40,051 nt of DNA from Myxococcus sp. CA023 (GTDB taxonomy: Bacteria; Myxococcota; Myxococcia; Myxococcales; Myxococcaceae). This document shows positions 16,838 through 25,077 of the stretch, one piece after another. Numbering within the stretch: position 1 is the first letter of the stretch; each line of letters begins with the position of its first letter. Location of the stretch: NCBI RefSeq assembly GCF_010998615.1, contig NZ_JAAEAH010000084.1, forward strand, positions 1 to 40,051, written 5' to 3'. The notes under the pieces were generated by a model. The model searched no databases and was not told the DNA's origin. It saw only the letters and a program-made list of their open reading frames with translations. A program made the position numbers and the translations under genes.

Positions 16838-19354
16838 CTATGGCGACAGGTTCGCGCTCTCGACAGGCTCGTGAAGCGTAGCGTCCAGCACTGAACTCAG
16901 GATGGAAGGCCCCGGACTCATGTGGATGTCACCCAGTTCCACATCTCCTTCGAAGGGAACATCGACCGTGAGGGTTCGTGATGCCACCCCGGGGGCATCG
17001 AATCTCAGCGTCTGCACCCCAGATTTCAGGGTCGACCATTTGAAGGCGCCGTCCTGGGGGTCGACATAGAATTCGCGGTTGTTGAGGACGAAATTTGAGA
17101 AGGGCGACCCACCGGGACCCAGGAGCCTGCCTCGGATTTGTGAATCACGTTGCATGACGATACGGAGGGGGGCCTCCCCCGGCTTCACAAGAAGTGCGGA
17201 GGATTCGTATTCGGTCCCTCCCGTGGATTGTGCTGGGACGAAGGTATAGCCATCTTTCCAGGCCGATATCGTGTGCGGGCCGGAAGACAGATGCCGCAGG
17301 ACGAATCGCCCATCCGCGCCTGTGCGAACGCCGAAAGGTCCGCCGCATCTGAAGCTGACGGTCGGCGGCTCTGTCGCGTCAGTTGGTGACTGCCGAGAGG
17401 TCGCGATAGTCGCGCCCTCCAGGGGCCTTCCGCTCGTTGTCACCACGATGCCGGAGACCGTCACACCTTCGGGAAAGCGCAGCTCCACCTGCGGCGGAGG
17501 TCCCTCTCGCAACTCGATGTCCTGGGCGACGGTCCGCCGGATGACACCCAGAACCTCCTTTTGTGCCCACACCGTGTAGTGCCCTGGCGGAACTGCCCCG
17601 AGCTGGAAATGCCCCTGGGCATCTGAAGATGTATTTTGGCGGAGCGTGTCTTTCGCCTCGCGCCTGGCGAGGATGACGTCCGCATCGGGCACGGGAACAC
17701 CGTGCTCATCCAACACGATGCCTGGCAAGGTCGGGCCTTGCTTCAGCGAGATGCGGAGGTCTCCGCTGGGCGCGTGCACCGAAGCGACGTCTGGAAGGAA
17801 GCGCGGGTCATCGGCTTGGAGCCCCCAATTACCTGCGCGGCAGGCTTTCAGCTCGAAACGGCCGGCGTCGTCCGTGGTCGTCACATGATTATGGTGCGGC
17901 ACCGCGGGGTTGCATTGGCGCTCCAATCTGAGCGTGACGTTCGGAGCGGGCGCCCCGTGTGCGTCGACCGCAACGCCGGTGATGGACACCGCGCGAAACA
18001 GGGTGATGGTGGCAGGGGACGTGGCCTCTGGGGAACTCAGAGTGACGAATTCGTCCAGATGACCCGGTGCTGACACCGTGACCTGGTTCATGTCGGGGCC
18101 GAAGGGGCCCAGACGAAAGCGGCCATCCAGGTTCGTTGTCGTGACCGGGTAGTCGATATCAAGGCGCTCCGGAACGACGGAGACGCGGGCACCTGGAATG
18201 GGCTGGCGCGCCTCGTCTCGAACGATTCCTTCGAAATGAGGTGCAGGCCGCAGTTCGAGTACCGTCTCAGCCCCGTTTCGTTCCTTCAGGGTGACTTCCT
18301 CGCTGGCAATCATCCCTTCATGGAAGGCCGACACTTTGAGGCCGTAGCCATTGCGGAGTCCGGAGAAATGAAACCGTCCATTCGCGTCGGACGTGGCGAA
18401 CTGAAAGGGGTAGTCATGTGGAAACTCCGCGGTGAGCTCGACGCGGGCGCCCGCGACGGGGCTTCCCTGGGAGAGGACCCGGCCTGCATGGTTCAGCGGC
18501 CGTGTGAGGTGCACGCTGCCCCACGGAAGGCCGGTGGCCTCATTGAGATGGAGGAGCTCCGGTCGCCAGCCATCCTACTTCGCCAGGAGGACGTAATGCC
18601 CATACGGCAGCGGGCCGATGTGGAACCGGCCATCCGGACCTGCGGTGCCGTCGAAGTATCGGTCCGTTGCCACGGAGACCAGGCTGATGCGGGCGCCTGG
18701 TAGCGGTACGTCCTCACCAAAGACGGTTCCCTCCACCCGTAATCCCGGAGCCAGCACCAACTGCAGTCTGTCGTGCGTCCCCAGGATGCCTTGTTGCACG
18801 GCCGCCCCGTCCTCGCTCAAGGCCCAGACCGACAGGATTCCGACGTCCAGTCCATCCAAGGCGTAGGTGCCGTCACCGTCGGTGACCGTCTCTGCCTGGA
18901 GGATGGCTTCGCCCATGCGGGAGGAAACCCACTCCGTCAGAATGTCCTGGGCCGCCTGCCTGCAGTCATGCAAGAGATGGAGGGGTTTCTCCTTGCTGCG
19001 GGAGCCCCCTGTACCAGGCGCCCAGTCGGGACACGGCAGCTCTGCCAGGGGCTCCTCGGCCCGCGACAGGGCGGACACTCGCACGCCCGCGAGGGGGACT
19101 CCTCGCGCATCCACCACGGTGCCACGAATGCGCCGTCTCTTTTCGGGCTGAGGAATAGAGCCCAGGGCCGCCATGCCTGGGGTGCCAGTTCCTTCGATGC
19201 GGTTCGCGGCTTGCGACGATGCGGCGACGCCTGCACCTCGGTCGACGGCCTCTGACGTGGAGCGCGCGTCCCAGGCGAGCATCCCGAGGACCCCGACGGT
19301 CAGCATCGTGAACGCCCCGCCGCTGCGGATGCGCCGCTCCCTCGTTCTCGACAT
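16838..19354 (-). pseudogene. Large carboxypeptidase-regulatory-like-domain protein interrupted by one in-frame TAG
   Basis: Two adjacent open frames are in the same reading phase and are separated only by a TAG (18575-18577) and 20 sense codons. Read through, they form one protein of about 838 codons. It has an N-terminal signal/anchor helix (FTMLTVGVLGMLAW) and then about seven carboxypeptidase-regulatory-like (transthyretin-like) modules, such as RIRGTVVDARGVPLAGVRV, FEGIVRDEARQPIPGARV and LPGIVLDEHGVPVPDADV. The stop falls inside a module (YGHYVLLAK-stop-DGWRPELLHL), so the second half has no export signal of its own. A nonsense mutation or sequencing error best explains it. Codon use here looks less G/C-biased than in neighbours. 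Such proteins are usually surface or periplasmic adhesin-like scaffolds. Confidence 0.75.
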
Positions 19355-19643
19355 GTCCCGACGGTAGGGAGCCGCGGCGGGGCAATCCTCACGGAATCGT
19401 CATGATTGGCTCATCAGCCGCGCAGCACGAGCGCTGCGTGTCGGACGCCTCATGGAGCCCGCGTCGCCTCACCGAGCTGGGGGAATCCCTCCGCAAGGTG
19501 GTGCTGGCCCTGCGCCTGGGGAGAGAGCGACCTGGGCCAGCGTCTCCAGAAGTCACCGAAGCTGACGGTGGTCCGTGCAGGCGGGAGGCGTTTCCAGGGA
19601 GGAATGCGCAGACTGCACGCATCCCTGAACCTGGAGGTCGTCC

Positions 19644-20540
19644 ATGCAACTGTTCCTGACGGGCGCGAGCGGCTTCATCGGCGGCTCCCTTGCTCACTCG
19701 CTGAAGGCCCGCGGCCACGCCATCCGAGGGCTGGTCAGGGACAAGGCGAAGGCGGAGCGGCTGGCGGCGCTCGGCATCGAGCCCGTGCTGGGTGACTTGG
19801 AGGACCGCGCGCTGCTGACATCCGAGGCGCGGCGCGCGGACGCGGTCATCAACGCGGCCAGCAGTGACCACGCGGAGGCCGTCGAGGCGCTCCTGGCGGG
19901 GCTGCGCGGCTCTGGCAAGCCGCTGCTCCACACCAGTGGTTCCAGCGTGATTGGCGACGACGTCCGAGGCGACGTGCTCTCCGACAAGGTGTTCGACGAG
20001 GACACCCCCTTCATCGTCGAGCCCGACAAGCAGGCCCGTCACGCGGTCGACACCAGCGTGCTCGCCGCCGAGGGAATGCGCGGCATCGTCCTGTGCAACA
20101 CGATGATTTATGGCACGGGCACCGGGCTCAGCCCGGACAGCGTGCAGATTCCCCCGCTGGTGAAGCAGGCGCGCAAGAGCGGCGTGGTGCGCATCGTCGG
20201 AAAGGGCGTCAACCGTTGGTCCAACGTGCACATCGACGACGTGGTGGCGCTGTACCTGCTCGCATTGGCGCGCGCGCCCGCCGGGGCCTTCTACTTCGTG
20301 GAGAACGGCGAGGCCTCCTTCGCGGAGATTGGCGCCGCCATCGCCCAGCGGCTCGGGCTGGGGCCCGTCCAATCCTGGTCGGTGGAGGAAGCCAGCCGTG
20401 AATGGGGTGAAGGCCACGCGCGCTACTCCTTCGGCTCCAACAGCCGCGTGCGTGGCAAGCGCGCGCGCCGCGAACTGGAGTGGAAGCCCCGGCACGACTC
20501 CGTCACGGCGTGGATTCGCGACGAGCTGCCGCTCGGTTGA
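19644..20540 (+). CDS. NAD(P)-dependent epimerase/dehydratase-family SDR
   Basis: The 298-residue product begins MQLFLTGASGFIGGSLA, the TGxxGxxG dinucleotide-binding loop of extended/atypical short-chain dehydrogenases. GDLEDRALL and a substrate-domain HIDDVVALYLLAL follow. I do not find the usual catalytic Y-x3-K, so it is an atypical SDR (NmrA or divinyl-reductase-like branches are possible), and oxidoreductase chemistry is uncertain. The C-terminus ends in RRELEWKPRHDSVTAWI, as in epimerases. The 289 bp upstream hold no gene I would call. Its stop is 3 bp from the stop of the convergent gene. Confidence 0.8.
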   Translation: MQLFLTGASGFIGGSLAHSLKARGHAIRGLVRDKAKAERLAALGIEPVLGDLEDRALLTSEARRADAVINAASSDHAEAVEALLAGLRGSGKPLLHTSGSSVIGDDVRGDVLSDKVFDEDTPFIVEPDKQARHAVDTSVLAAEGMRGIVLCNTMIYGTGTGLSPDSVQIPPLVKQARKSGVVRIVGKGVNRWSNVHIDDVVALYLLALARAPAGAFYFVENGEASFAEIGAAIAQRLGLGPVQSWSVEEASREWGEGHARYSFGSNSRVRGKRARRELEWKPRHDSVTAWIRDELPLG

Positions 20541-20543
20541 GTG

Positions 20544-21086
20544 CTAGTTCCAGGGGAAGATGGGACCCCAGACGGAGTGCGGGCTCAGCGCGATGGGGAG
20601 CTTGAGCGTCAACACCAGCCCCACCTCGCGGGCATGCCGCGTCCGCTCCACGCCGCCGGGGCCGATGTCCCGGTCCCCGGCCAGCGGAATCCCGAAGCGC
20701 ACGCCCAGGCTGCCGAACAGGAAGGCCAGGTAGGGCGCGACGTGCAGGCCCGTGGTCGCCACGCGCGTCCGGCTCGCCGTTTCATGCATGACGCCCAGCT
20801 CCACACCCCCGAAGAACAGGGTGCCCTGGAGTCCGGCGCAGAGCCGCGCGCTGCCGCGATCCATCTTCTGTGCCTGCGCGAAGAGGCCCAGGGCGCCCAC
20901 GCCCTTGAACCAATTGAGCGTCAACTCCCCGCCCACGCCCGTGCCGGGCTCGTCCGCCCCGAATGCCGCGCTGTACAGGGGGCCCACGGACAGCCAGGTC
21001 TCTCTTTCGGGGAACAGCGTGATGTCCGCCCTCGCGGGCAGGGCGAAGAGCACGGACGCCGCCAGGAGCAGGACGGGAAGGCGCAT
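20544..21086 (-). CDS. Exported beta-barrel-like protein of unknown function
   Basis: The 180-residue product has a clear signal peptide (MRLPVLLLAASVLFALPARA). Alternating strand-like segments with many Gly and aromatic residues follow, such as ETWLSVGPLYSAAF, LFFGGVELGVMHETA and HVAPYLAFLFGSLGVRFGIPL. It ends in VWGPIFPWN; an aromatic residue near the C-terminus and this strand pattern suggest a small outer-membrane barrel. No family is recognised. The start at 21086 is chosen because it begins the signal peptide. It lies downstream of the phosphatase gene on the same strand, with a 128-bp gap. Confidence 0.6.
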   Translation of the reverse strand: MRLPVLLLAASVLFALPARADITLFPERETWLSVGPLYSAAFGADEPGTGVGGELTLNWFKGVGALGLFAQAQKMDRGSARLCAGLQGTLFFGGVELGVMHETASRTRVATTGLHVAPYLAFLFGSLGVRFGIPLAGDRDIGPGGVERTRHAREVGLVLTLKLPIALSPHSVWGPIFPWN

Positions 21087-21214
21087 GCGGCCGCCCGGAT
21101 GCAACCACCGGGCCCTGTCTCCGCGCGAAGGGACGGCACGTCTTGCATGTGCAAGGGACTGCACGTTGCGTCACCGCCCGTGTGCAGTCGCGGGGACGGA
21201 CGGGACGCGCCTGC

Positions 21215-22228
21215 TCATTTCTTCCGAGGCTTCGGCCCCGCGGGAGGAGCCGGCGCGGCGGAGGGCTCCACGGAACCCAGCGTGACGGGGCCTTCGCGGT
21301 ACAGGGCGTTGACCTTGCCGCCGCGAAGCTCCAGGGCCGCGAGGTTGCGCCCGTACCCGGTGCTCAGCCCGGTGTCGATGAGCAGCGCCTTGCCGTTGAA
21401 CCGCACCTTCACCTTGCCGTCGCGGTTCGTGGTGTGCCCCATGACCATGCGCCTGGCGCCATAACGCTTCAGCACCGCGTCCAGCGCGGGTTCGGCGTCC
21501 TGCGGCTCGCCCAGTGCGTAGCCTCGGAACCACAAGGGGCCCTGTGCGTCCCGCGCGCCGCCGGGCGGATGGTCGGGGAAGAAGTCCTGGCGCACCCAGC
21601 GGTTGAGCTCGGCCAGGTTTCCGCCGGGAACGCCGGGCGCGACGCCGCCGTGCACGAAGAGGGTGTCGTTGATGCGCACCACGGCGGCGTGCTTGCGCAG
21701 CCACTGGCCGTAGCGGCCCTGGAGGCTGTACGCGACGCGGTGCCCGTTGAGGCCGGGAGGGGAGCCGGCGCTCTCCTGCTCGGGGCTCTGGTCGGCGAAC
21801 GAAGCCATCTCCCCGGGGTTTACGTAGCGCAGGTCACCCAGCATGTTCATGGCTTCATGGTTGCCGAGCAGGGCGTGGACCCGTCCGCCCGCGGCGAGCG
21901 CTTCCTGCTCCAGCCGCATGAGCAGGTCGAACGCCGCTCGCGTCTGGTCGCCCCGGTCCGGTACGTCGCCCGTCTGGACCAGGTGCGTCTTGCCGCCAAT
22001 CCACCGGTCCTTCGCGTCGATGAGGCCGGCGAGCCGTAGCACCTCCTTCAGGGCGTCCACGTCACCGTGCACGTCCCCCACCGCCACCACGCGCTCCACA
22101 CCGGTGAAGGTGTCGGGGACTGCGTCCTCCAGCCGAGGCGGCGTCGGGGCTTGGGGAGAGGGGGCCGCCGCCAGGAGCAGCGGGACGAGCACGAGCAGGG
22201 GGGACGCGCGGAACAGGGAGGGGGCCAT
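21215..22228 (-). CDS. Exported PPP-type metallophosphoesterase (Shewanella-like phosphatase group)
   Basis: The 337-residue protein has a signal peptide (SPLLVLVPLLLAAAPSPQA) and then the calcineurin-like signature in order: GDVHGD, GDVPDRGDQT, LLGNHEAMN, VHGGVAPG and MGHTTN. These supply the two-metal site and phosphate-binding Arg/His of PPP phosphatases. The exported form with a GD-V-x-DRGD motif fits the Shewanella-like branch, whose bacterial members are protein-phosphate-active in vitro. It likely acts in the periplasm on phosphoesters. The C-terminus is a disordered Pro/Ala/Lys tail. Confidence 0.85.
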   Translation of the reverse strand: MAPSLFRASPLLVLVPLLLAAAPSPQAPTPPRLEDAVPDTFTGVERVVAVGDVHGDVDALKEVLRLAGLIDAKDRWIGGKTHLVQTGDVPDRGDQTRAAFDLLMRLEQEALAAGGRVHALLGNHEAMNMLGDLRYVNPGEMASFADQSPEQESAGSPPGLNGHRVAYSLQGRYGQWLRKHAAVVRINDTLFVHGGVAPGVPGGNLAELNRWVRQDFFPDHPPGGARDAQGPLWFRGYALGEPQDAEPALDAVLKRYGARRMVMGHTTNRDGKVKVRFNGKALLIDTGLSTGYGRNLAALELRGGKVNALYREGPVTLGSVEPSAAPAPPAGPKPRKK

Positions 22229-22369
22229 GGGAATGTCCTCCGGTGAGACGGCACGCCTGGGCTGGCCGGCCCAGGCGCGCTGGAGTACCTCAGCGTGTCA
22301 CGCCCGCGCGGCCCGCGGTGCCTGAATCGCCTCCAGGCACCCGGGTCGCTCGTTCAGGCGGCGGAGGGC

Positions 22370-23896
22370 TCAGCGGTAGTCCCACTTCTGGTTCGGGTTG
22401 CCCGTGCACTCGTAGATGATGAGCCGGGCGCCGCTGGACGTGTTGTGGTTCACGATGTCCACGCACTTGTTGGCGAGCACGCTGACCAGGTCACCCGCGC
22501 CGCTCAGCACGAACTGCTGTGCCGGGTTGCCGCTGCAGTTGGCCAACTGGATGGCCGCGCCGTTGGCCGTGGAGGCCCAGGCCACGTCCATGCACTTGCC
22601 GCCCGCCTGAACGGTGCCGTTGACGAAGGTCCACCGCTGCGCGTTCGTGCCATTGCAGTCCCACATCTGGAGTTGCACGCCGTCGGAGAAGTTGGAGTTG
22701 GGCACGTCGATGCACTTGCCGTTGAGGCGCGACACGAAGGACTGTCCACTGCCGCCTCCGCCCGTCGTGCGGAGCGTCAGGCCGTAGGCGCCCAGGATGG
22801 GGTTGACGGGCTGGTAGAACGTCTGCGGCGGATTGCCGTTGGCGCAGGTGCCCGCCACACCGGACGTCACGCCCTGGGCCTGGTTGCCGGAGATGACGGA
22901 GCCGCCGGAGTCACCGCCGTCCGCGCACGCGTTCGTCTTGTGCAGGCCGTACACGGGCCCGACGGAGTAGTTGACGGTGATGTTCTTCGCCTGGAGCACG
23001 CCGCACCGCCAGCCGGTGGTGTAGCCGGAGCGGCAGATGGAGGCATTCACCGGAGCCTCCTGGGAGCCCGCGACGGTGACGTTGCCGCCGCTGTAGTTGT
23101 TGACCCACGGCTGCGGGGTCCACGCGCCATGGGTGGCCACCCAGCCGTAGTCGGAGCCGGGCCAGACGGAGCCTCGGATGGTGCCCAGGGCCACGCCGTT
23201 GTGTCCCGTGGTGGGCGTGCCGGCGCCGCCGCAGTGGCCGGCGGTGACGAAGCCCCCATTGACGGGGAAGCCCACCGAACAGCGGTAGTTGCTGAAGTAG
23301 TACGGGTCACCGCCGCGCAGGTCGTAGGCGGGCTCGGGCGCGTGGGTGGAGGCCACCAAGCGGAGGCTTCCGTCCTTCAGGCCCGAGCTCTGCGCGATGA
23401 AGGCCTCCGCGCGCAGCTTCGTCTGGCTGGAGGCGTCCACGTAGACGACGACGCTGTTCGTCGGCAGGTCGACGTACCAGGAGTGGATGGCGGGCGAGAG
23501 CGCCTGGACGTTCTGGTCCAGCTCCGCCTTCACCTGCTCCAGCCGCGCCACGCTCCGCGCCACGCGCACGGTCTGCACGCCGGCGACCCGGGCCTTGGCG
23601 AGGCGGGACTCGTCGGTGACACCGACGATGAGCTGGCCGCCCTCCGTGTCGAGCCAGGCGCCACCGAAGGCGTCGCCCAGTTGTTCACGCATCGTCTGCT
23701 CCAGCCCGGGCGCCTTCGCCTCGAAGGACAGGCGCTGATGCACCTGCTGCTCGGTGAGCCCAAGGTCCCGGCGCATCGCGGAGACGATTTCTGGCGACAC
23801 ATCGCTTGAGGCCTTGGCGGCCATTGGCATGCCCGTCAGGGTGGCAAGGCCAGCGAGCATCGCCGCGGTAGAAAGCCAATCAGACATTCGATTCAT
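22370..23896 (-). CDS. Secreted alpha-lytic-type S1 protease with ricin-B lectin domain
   Basis: The 508-residue preproprotein has an N-terminal signal segment ending near MPMAAKASS and a pro-region of about 150 residues like alpha-lytic protease/streptogrisin (MRRDLGLTEQQVHQRL; GGAWLDTEGGQLIVGVT). The catalytic domain has TAGHCG (His221), SDYGW (Asp249) and GGDSGGS (Ser330). From about residue 380, after a Gly-rich linker, a ricin-type lectin domain carries three QxW-like repeats (AQRWTF, AQQFVL, NQKWDYR). The pro-region acts as a folding catalyst in this family; the lectin would tether the enzyme to glycans. Predatory myxobacteria secrete such lytic enzymes. Met61 of the longer frame is used as the start; an ATG three codons later is also possible. 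Confidence 0.9.
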   Translation of the reverse strand: MNRMSDWLSTAAMLAGLATLTGMPMAAKASSDVSPEIVSAMRRDLGLTEQQVHQRLSFEAKAPGLEQTMREQLGDAFGGAWLDTEGGQLIVGVTDESRLAKARVAGVQTVRVARSVARLEQVKAELDQNVQALSPAIHSWYVDLPTNSVVVYVDASSQTKLRAEAFIAQSSGLKDGSLRLVASTHAPEPAYDLRGGDPYYFSNYRCSVGFPVNGGFVTAGHCGGAGTPTTGHNGVALGTIRGSVWPGSDYGWVATHGAWTPQPWVNNYSGGNVTVAGSQEAPVNASICRSGYTTGWRCGVLQAKNITVNYSVGPVYGLHKTNACADGGDSGGSVISGNQAQGVTSGVAGTCANGNPPQTFYQPVNPILGAYGLTLRTTGGGGSGQSFVSRLNGKCIDVPNSNFSDGVQLQMWDCNGTNAQRWTFVNGTVQAGGKCMDVAWASTANGAAIQLANCSGNPAQQFVLSGAGDLVSVLANKCVDIVNHNTSSGARLIIYECTGNPNQKWDYR

Positions 23897-24269
23897 GGAA
23901 GTAGATGGGGAGTGTTCCCGCGGCAGAGCGAACGCCAGGGCAGGGGACATCGCCTGCGCGTGGGAGTGAGAGGGATTCCCTGGCGTGATGTGGCGTCCGC
24001 ATGAGCATGTGGCATGCCAATGCGGGTGCAGAGACTTCCAGGGCGAGCGAGGTGATGGCGTATGCCCCACTCGCAATTTTATGGCGGACAGGTGGTGACA
24101 GCCGTCCTCAGCTGGTGACTGGTGTTACCACCCTGCGTCAGGCCGAAATCGAGCTGGCTGACGTTGAGACTGCTGCTGTGTGGCAGCGACGCGCGCGACG
24201 AACTGTACTGCTCCCTGGATGCAGCACAGCGGGCGACACGCCGGGAGGGCGTAGGATGACGTCACTTCC
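23897..24269. other. 373-bp divergent intergenic region
   Basis: It holds no convincing gene. It separates the secreted protease (leftward) and the GNAT gene (rightward) and contains a 10-bp palindrome TGGCATGCCA (24010-24019) plus the GGTGAC half-site group listed separately. It probably carries both promoters. Confidence 0.5.
24091..24132. promoter_or_regulatory. GGTGAC half-site cluster
   Basis: GGTGAC occurs at 24094-24099 and 24114-24119, exactly 20 bp apart. GTTACC at 24124-24129 is the inverse with one mismatch. GGTGGTGAC and GTTACCACC form 9-bp arms with one mismatch. This is a possible regulator-binding site between divergent genes. Confidence 0.35.
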
Positions 24270-24767
24270 ATGCGCCCCCACACCGAGTCCATTCCCTACG
24301 AAGTCCACCGCGATGACGGGTTCGTCGCCTCCGACGACCCCGCGCGCATCGACCTGGACGTCGTCCATGGCTACCTGTCCCGCTCATACTGGTCCGCGGG
24401 CATTCCCCGGGAGACAGTCGAGCGGGCCGCCCGGAACTCGCTCGTCTTCGGGCTCTATTCGTCTGGAGGCCAGGTGGGCTACGCCCGCGTCGTCACCGAC
24501 CGCGCGAGCTTCGCCTATCTGTGTGACGTCTTCGTCCTGGAGCCGTACCAGGGGCGGGGCCTGGGCCAGTGGATGATGGAGGCGCTGCTTGCGCATCCCG
24601 ACCTGCAAGGGCTTCGGCGGTTCTTGCTCGCCACGCGAGATGCCCATTCACTCTATGCGCGTTACGGCTTTCAGCCATTGGGCGCGCCCGCGCGCTTCAT
24701 GGAGCGCCATGACCCGGACGTCTATGTCCGAAATCGAGAAGAGGGCGCGAAAGGGAATGCAGGATGA
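24270..24767 (+). CDS. GNAT-family N-acetyltransferase
   Basis: The 165-residue protein has the GNAT fold order: an N-terminal segment, then YARVVTDRASFAYLCDVFVLEPYQGRGLGQWMMEAL, which contains strand 4 and the acetyl-CoA pyrophosphate loop Q-G-R-G-L-G. LLATRDAHSLYARYGFQPLG follows near the C-terminus. These are the marks of the PhnO-like small acetyltransferases that act on amines. It should bind acetyl-CoA; the acceptor is unknown. It precedes the peptide-modification operon by 310 bp, so I treat it as separate, although acetyltransferases do occur in RiPP loci. Confidence 0.88.
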   Translation: MRPHTESIPYEVHRDDGFVASDDPARIDLDVVHGYLSRSYWSAGIPRETVERAARNSLVFGLYSSGGQVGYARVVTDRASFAYLCDVFVLEPYQGRGLGQWMMEALLAHPDLQGLRRFLLATRDAHSLYARYGFQPLGAPARFMERHDPDVYVRNREEGAKGNAG

Positions 24768-24915
24768 GGCCGTAGGCACGACAATCGTTCCATGCCCAAC
24801 TCCAATTGCTTCCTGCGGTCGATGCACTGCTGGCTGTCTTTGGGGCTGGGCGTGGTGCTCGGGGCGAGCCAACGCAACGCGTCTTCGCTACTTCACTGAG
24901 ACAATTTCTTTCCAG

Positions 24916-24927
24916 AGACAGCTGTCT
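24916..24927. promoter_or_regulatory. 12-bp palindrome AGACAGCTGTCT
   Basis: A perfect, spacerless palindrome 150 bp before the first HExxH gene, in A/T-rich DNA. It is a possible dimeric-regulator site; no family can be named from the sequence alone. Confidence 0.35.
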
Positions 24928-24987
24928 GATTGTCGCGGGAAATAGCGAGGGCCGGACGCTGTTATGTCGCCAGGCGCTTGTGACAGG

Positions 24988-25010
24988 CTTCAAGGGTTGG
25001 TACCTTGAAG
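24988..25010. promoter_or_regulatory. 8-bp inverted repeat before the RiPP-like operon
   Basis: CTTCAAGG (24988-24995) and CCTTGAAG (25003-25010) pair perfectly around seven bases, 67 bp upstream of the first start codon. This could be an operator or a 5'-leader hairpin controlling the peptide-modification operon. Confidence 0.5.
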
Positions 25011-25077
25011 TTGCGAATTGCTGTTTATGCCGGGATGCGGATTTTTTGATGAATCTGTCATTCGAGGAGAGAGCAGC

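Larger units (their letters stand above)
24768..25077. other. 310-bp intergenic region upstream of the RiPP-like operon
   Basis: No gene is supported; the open frames on both strands have poor codon bias. The segment is conspicuously richer in A/T than its surroundings and holds two inverted repeats listed separately, so it likely carries the operon promoter and a 5' leader. Confidence 0.55.

Noticed and set aside
24270..24767. GNAT gene as a tailoring enzyme of the RiPP-like locus
   Set aside because: A 310-bp A/T-rich gap with inverted repeats separates it from the operon, and GNAT genes are too common for adjacency to mean much.
24997..25014. Sigma-54-like promoter (TGG...TTGC) before the RiPP-like operon
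   Set aside because: The GG-to-GC distance is 12 bases rather than the required 10, and the stretch is better explained as part of the 8-bp inverted repeat.
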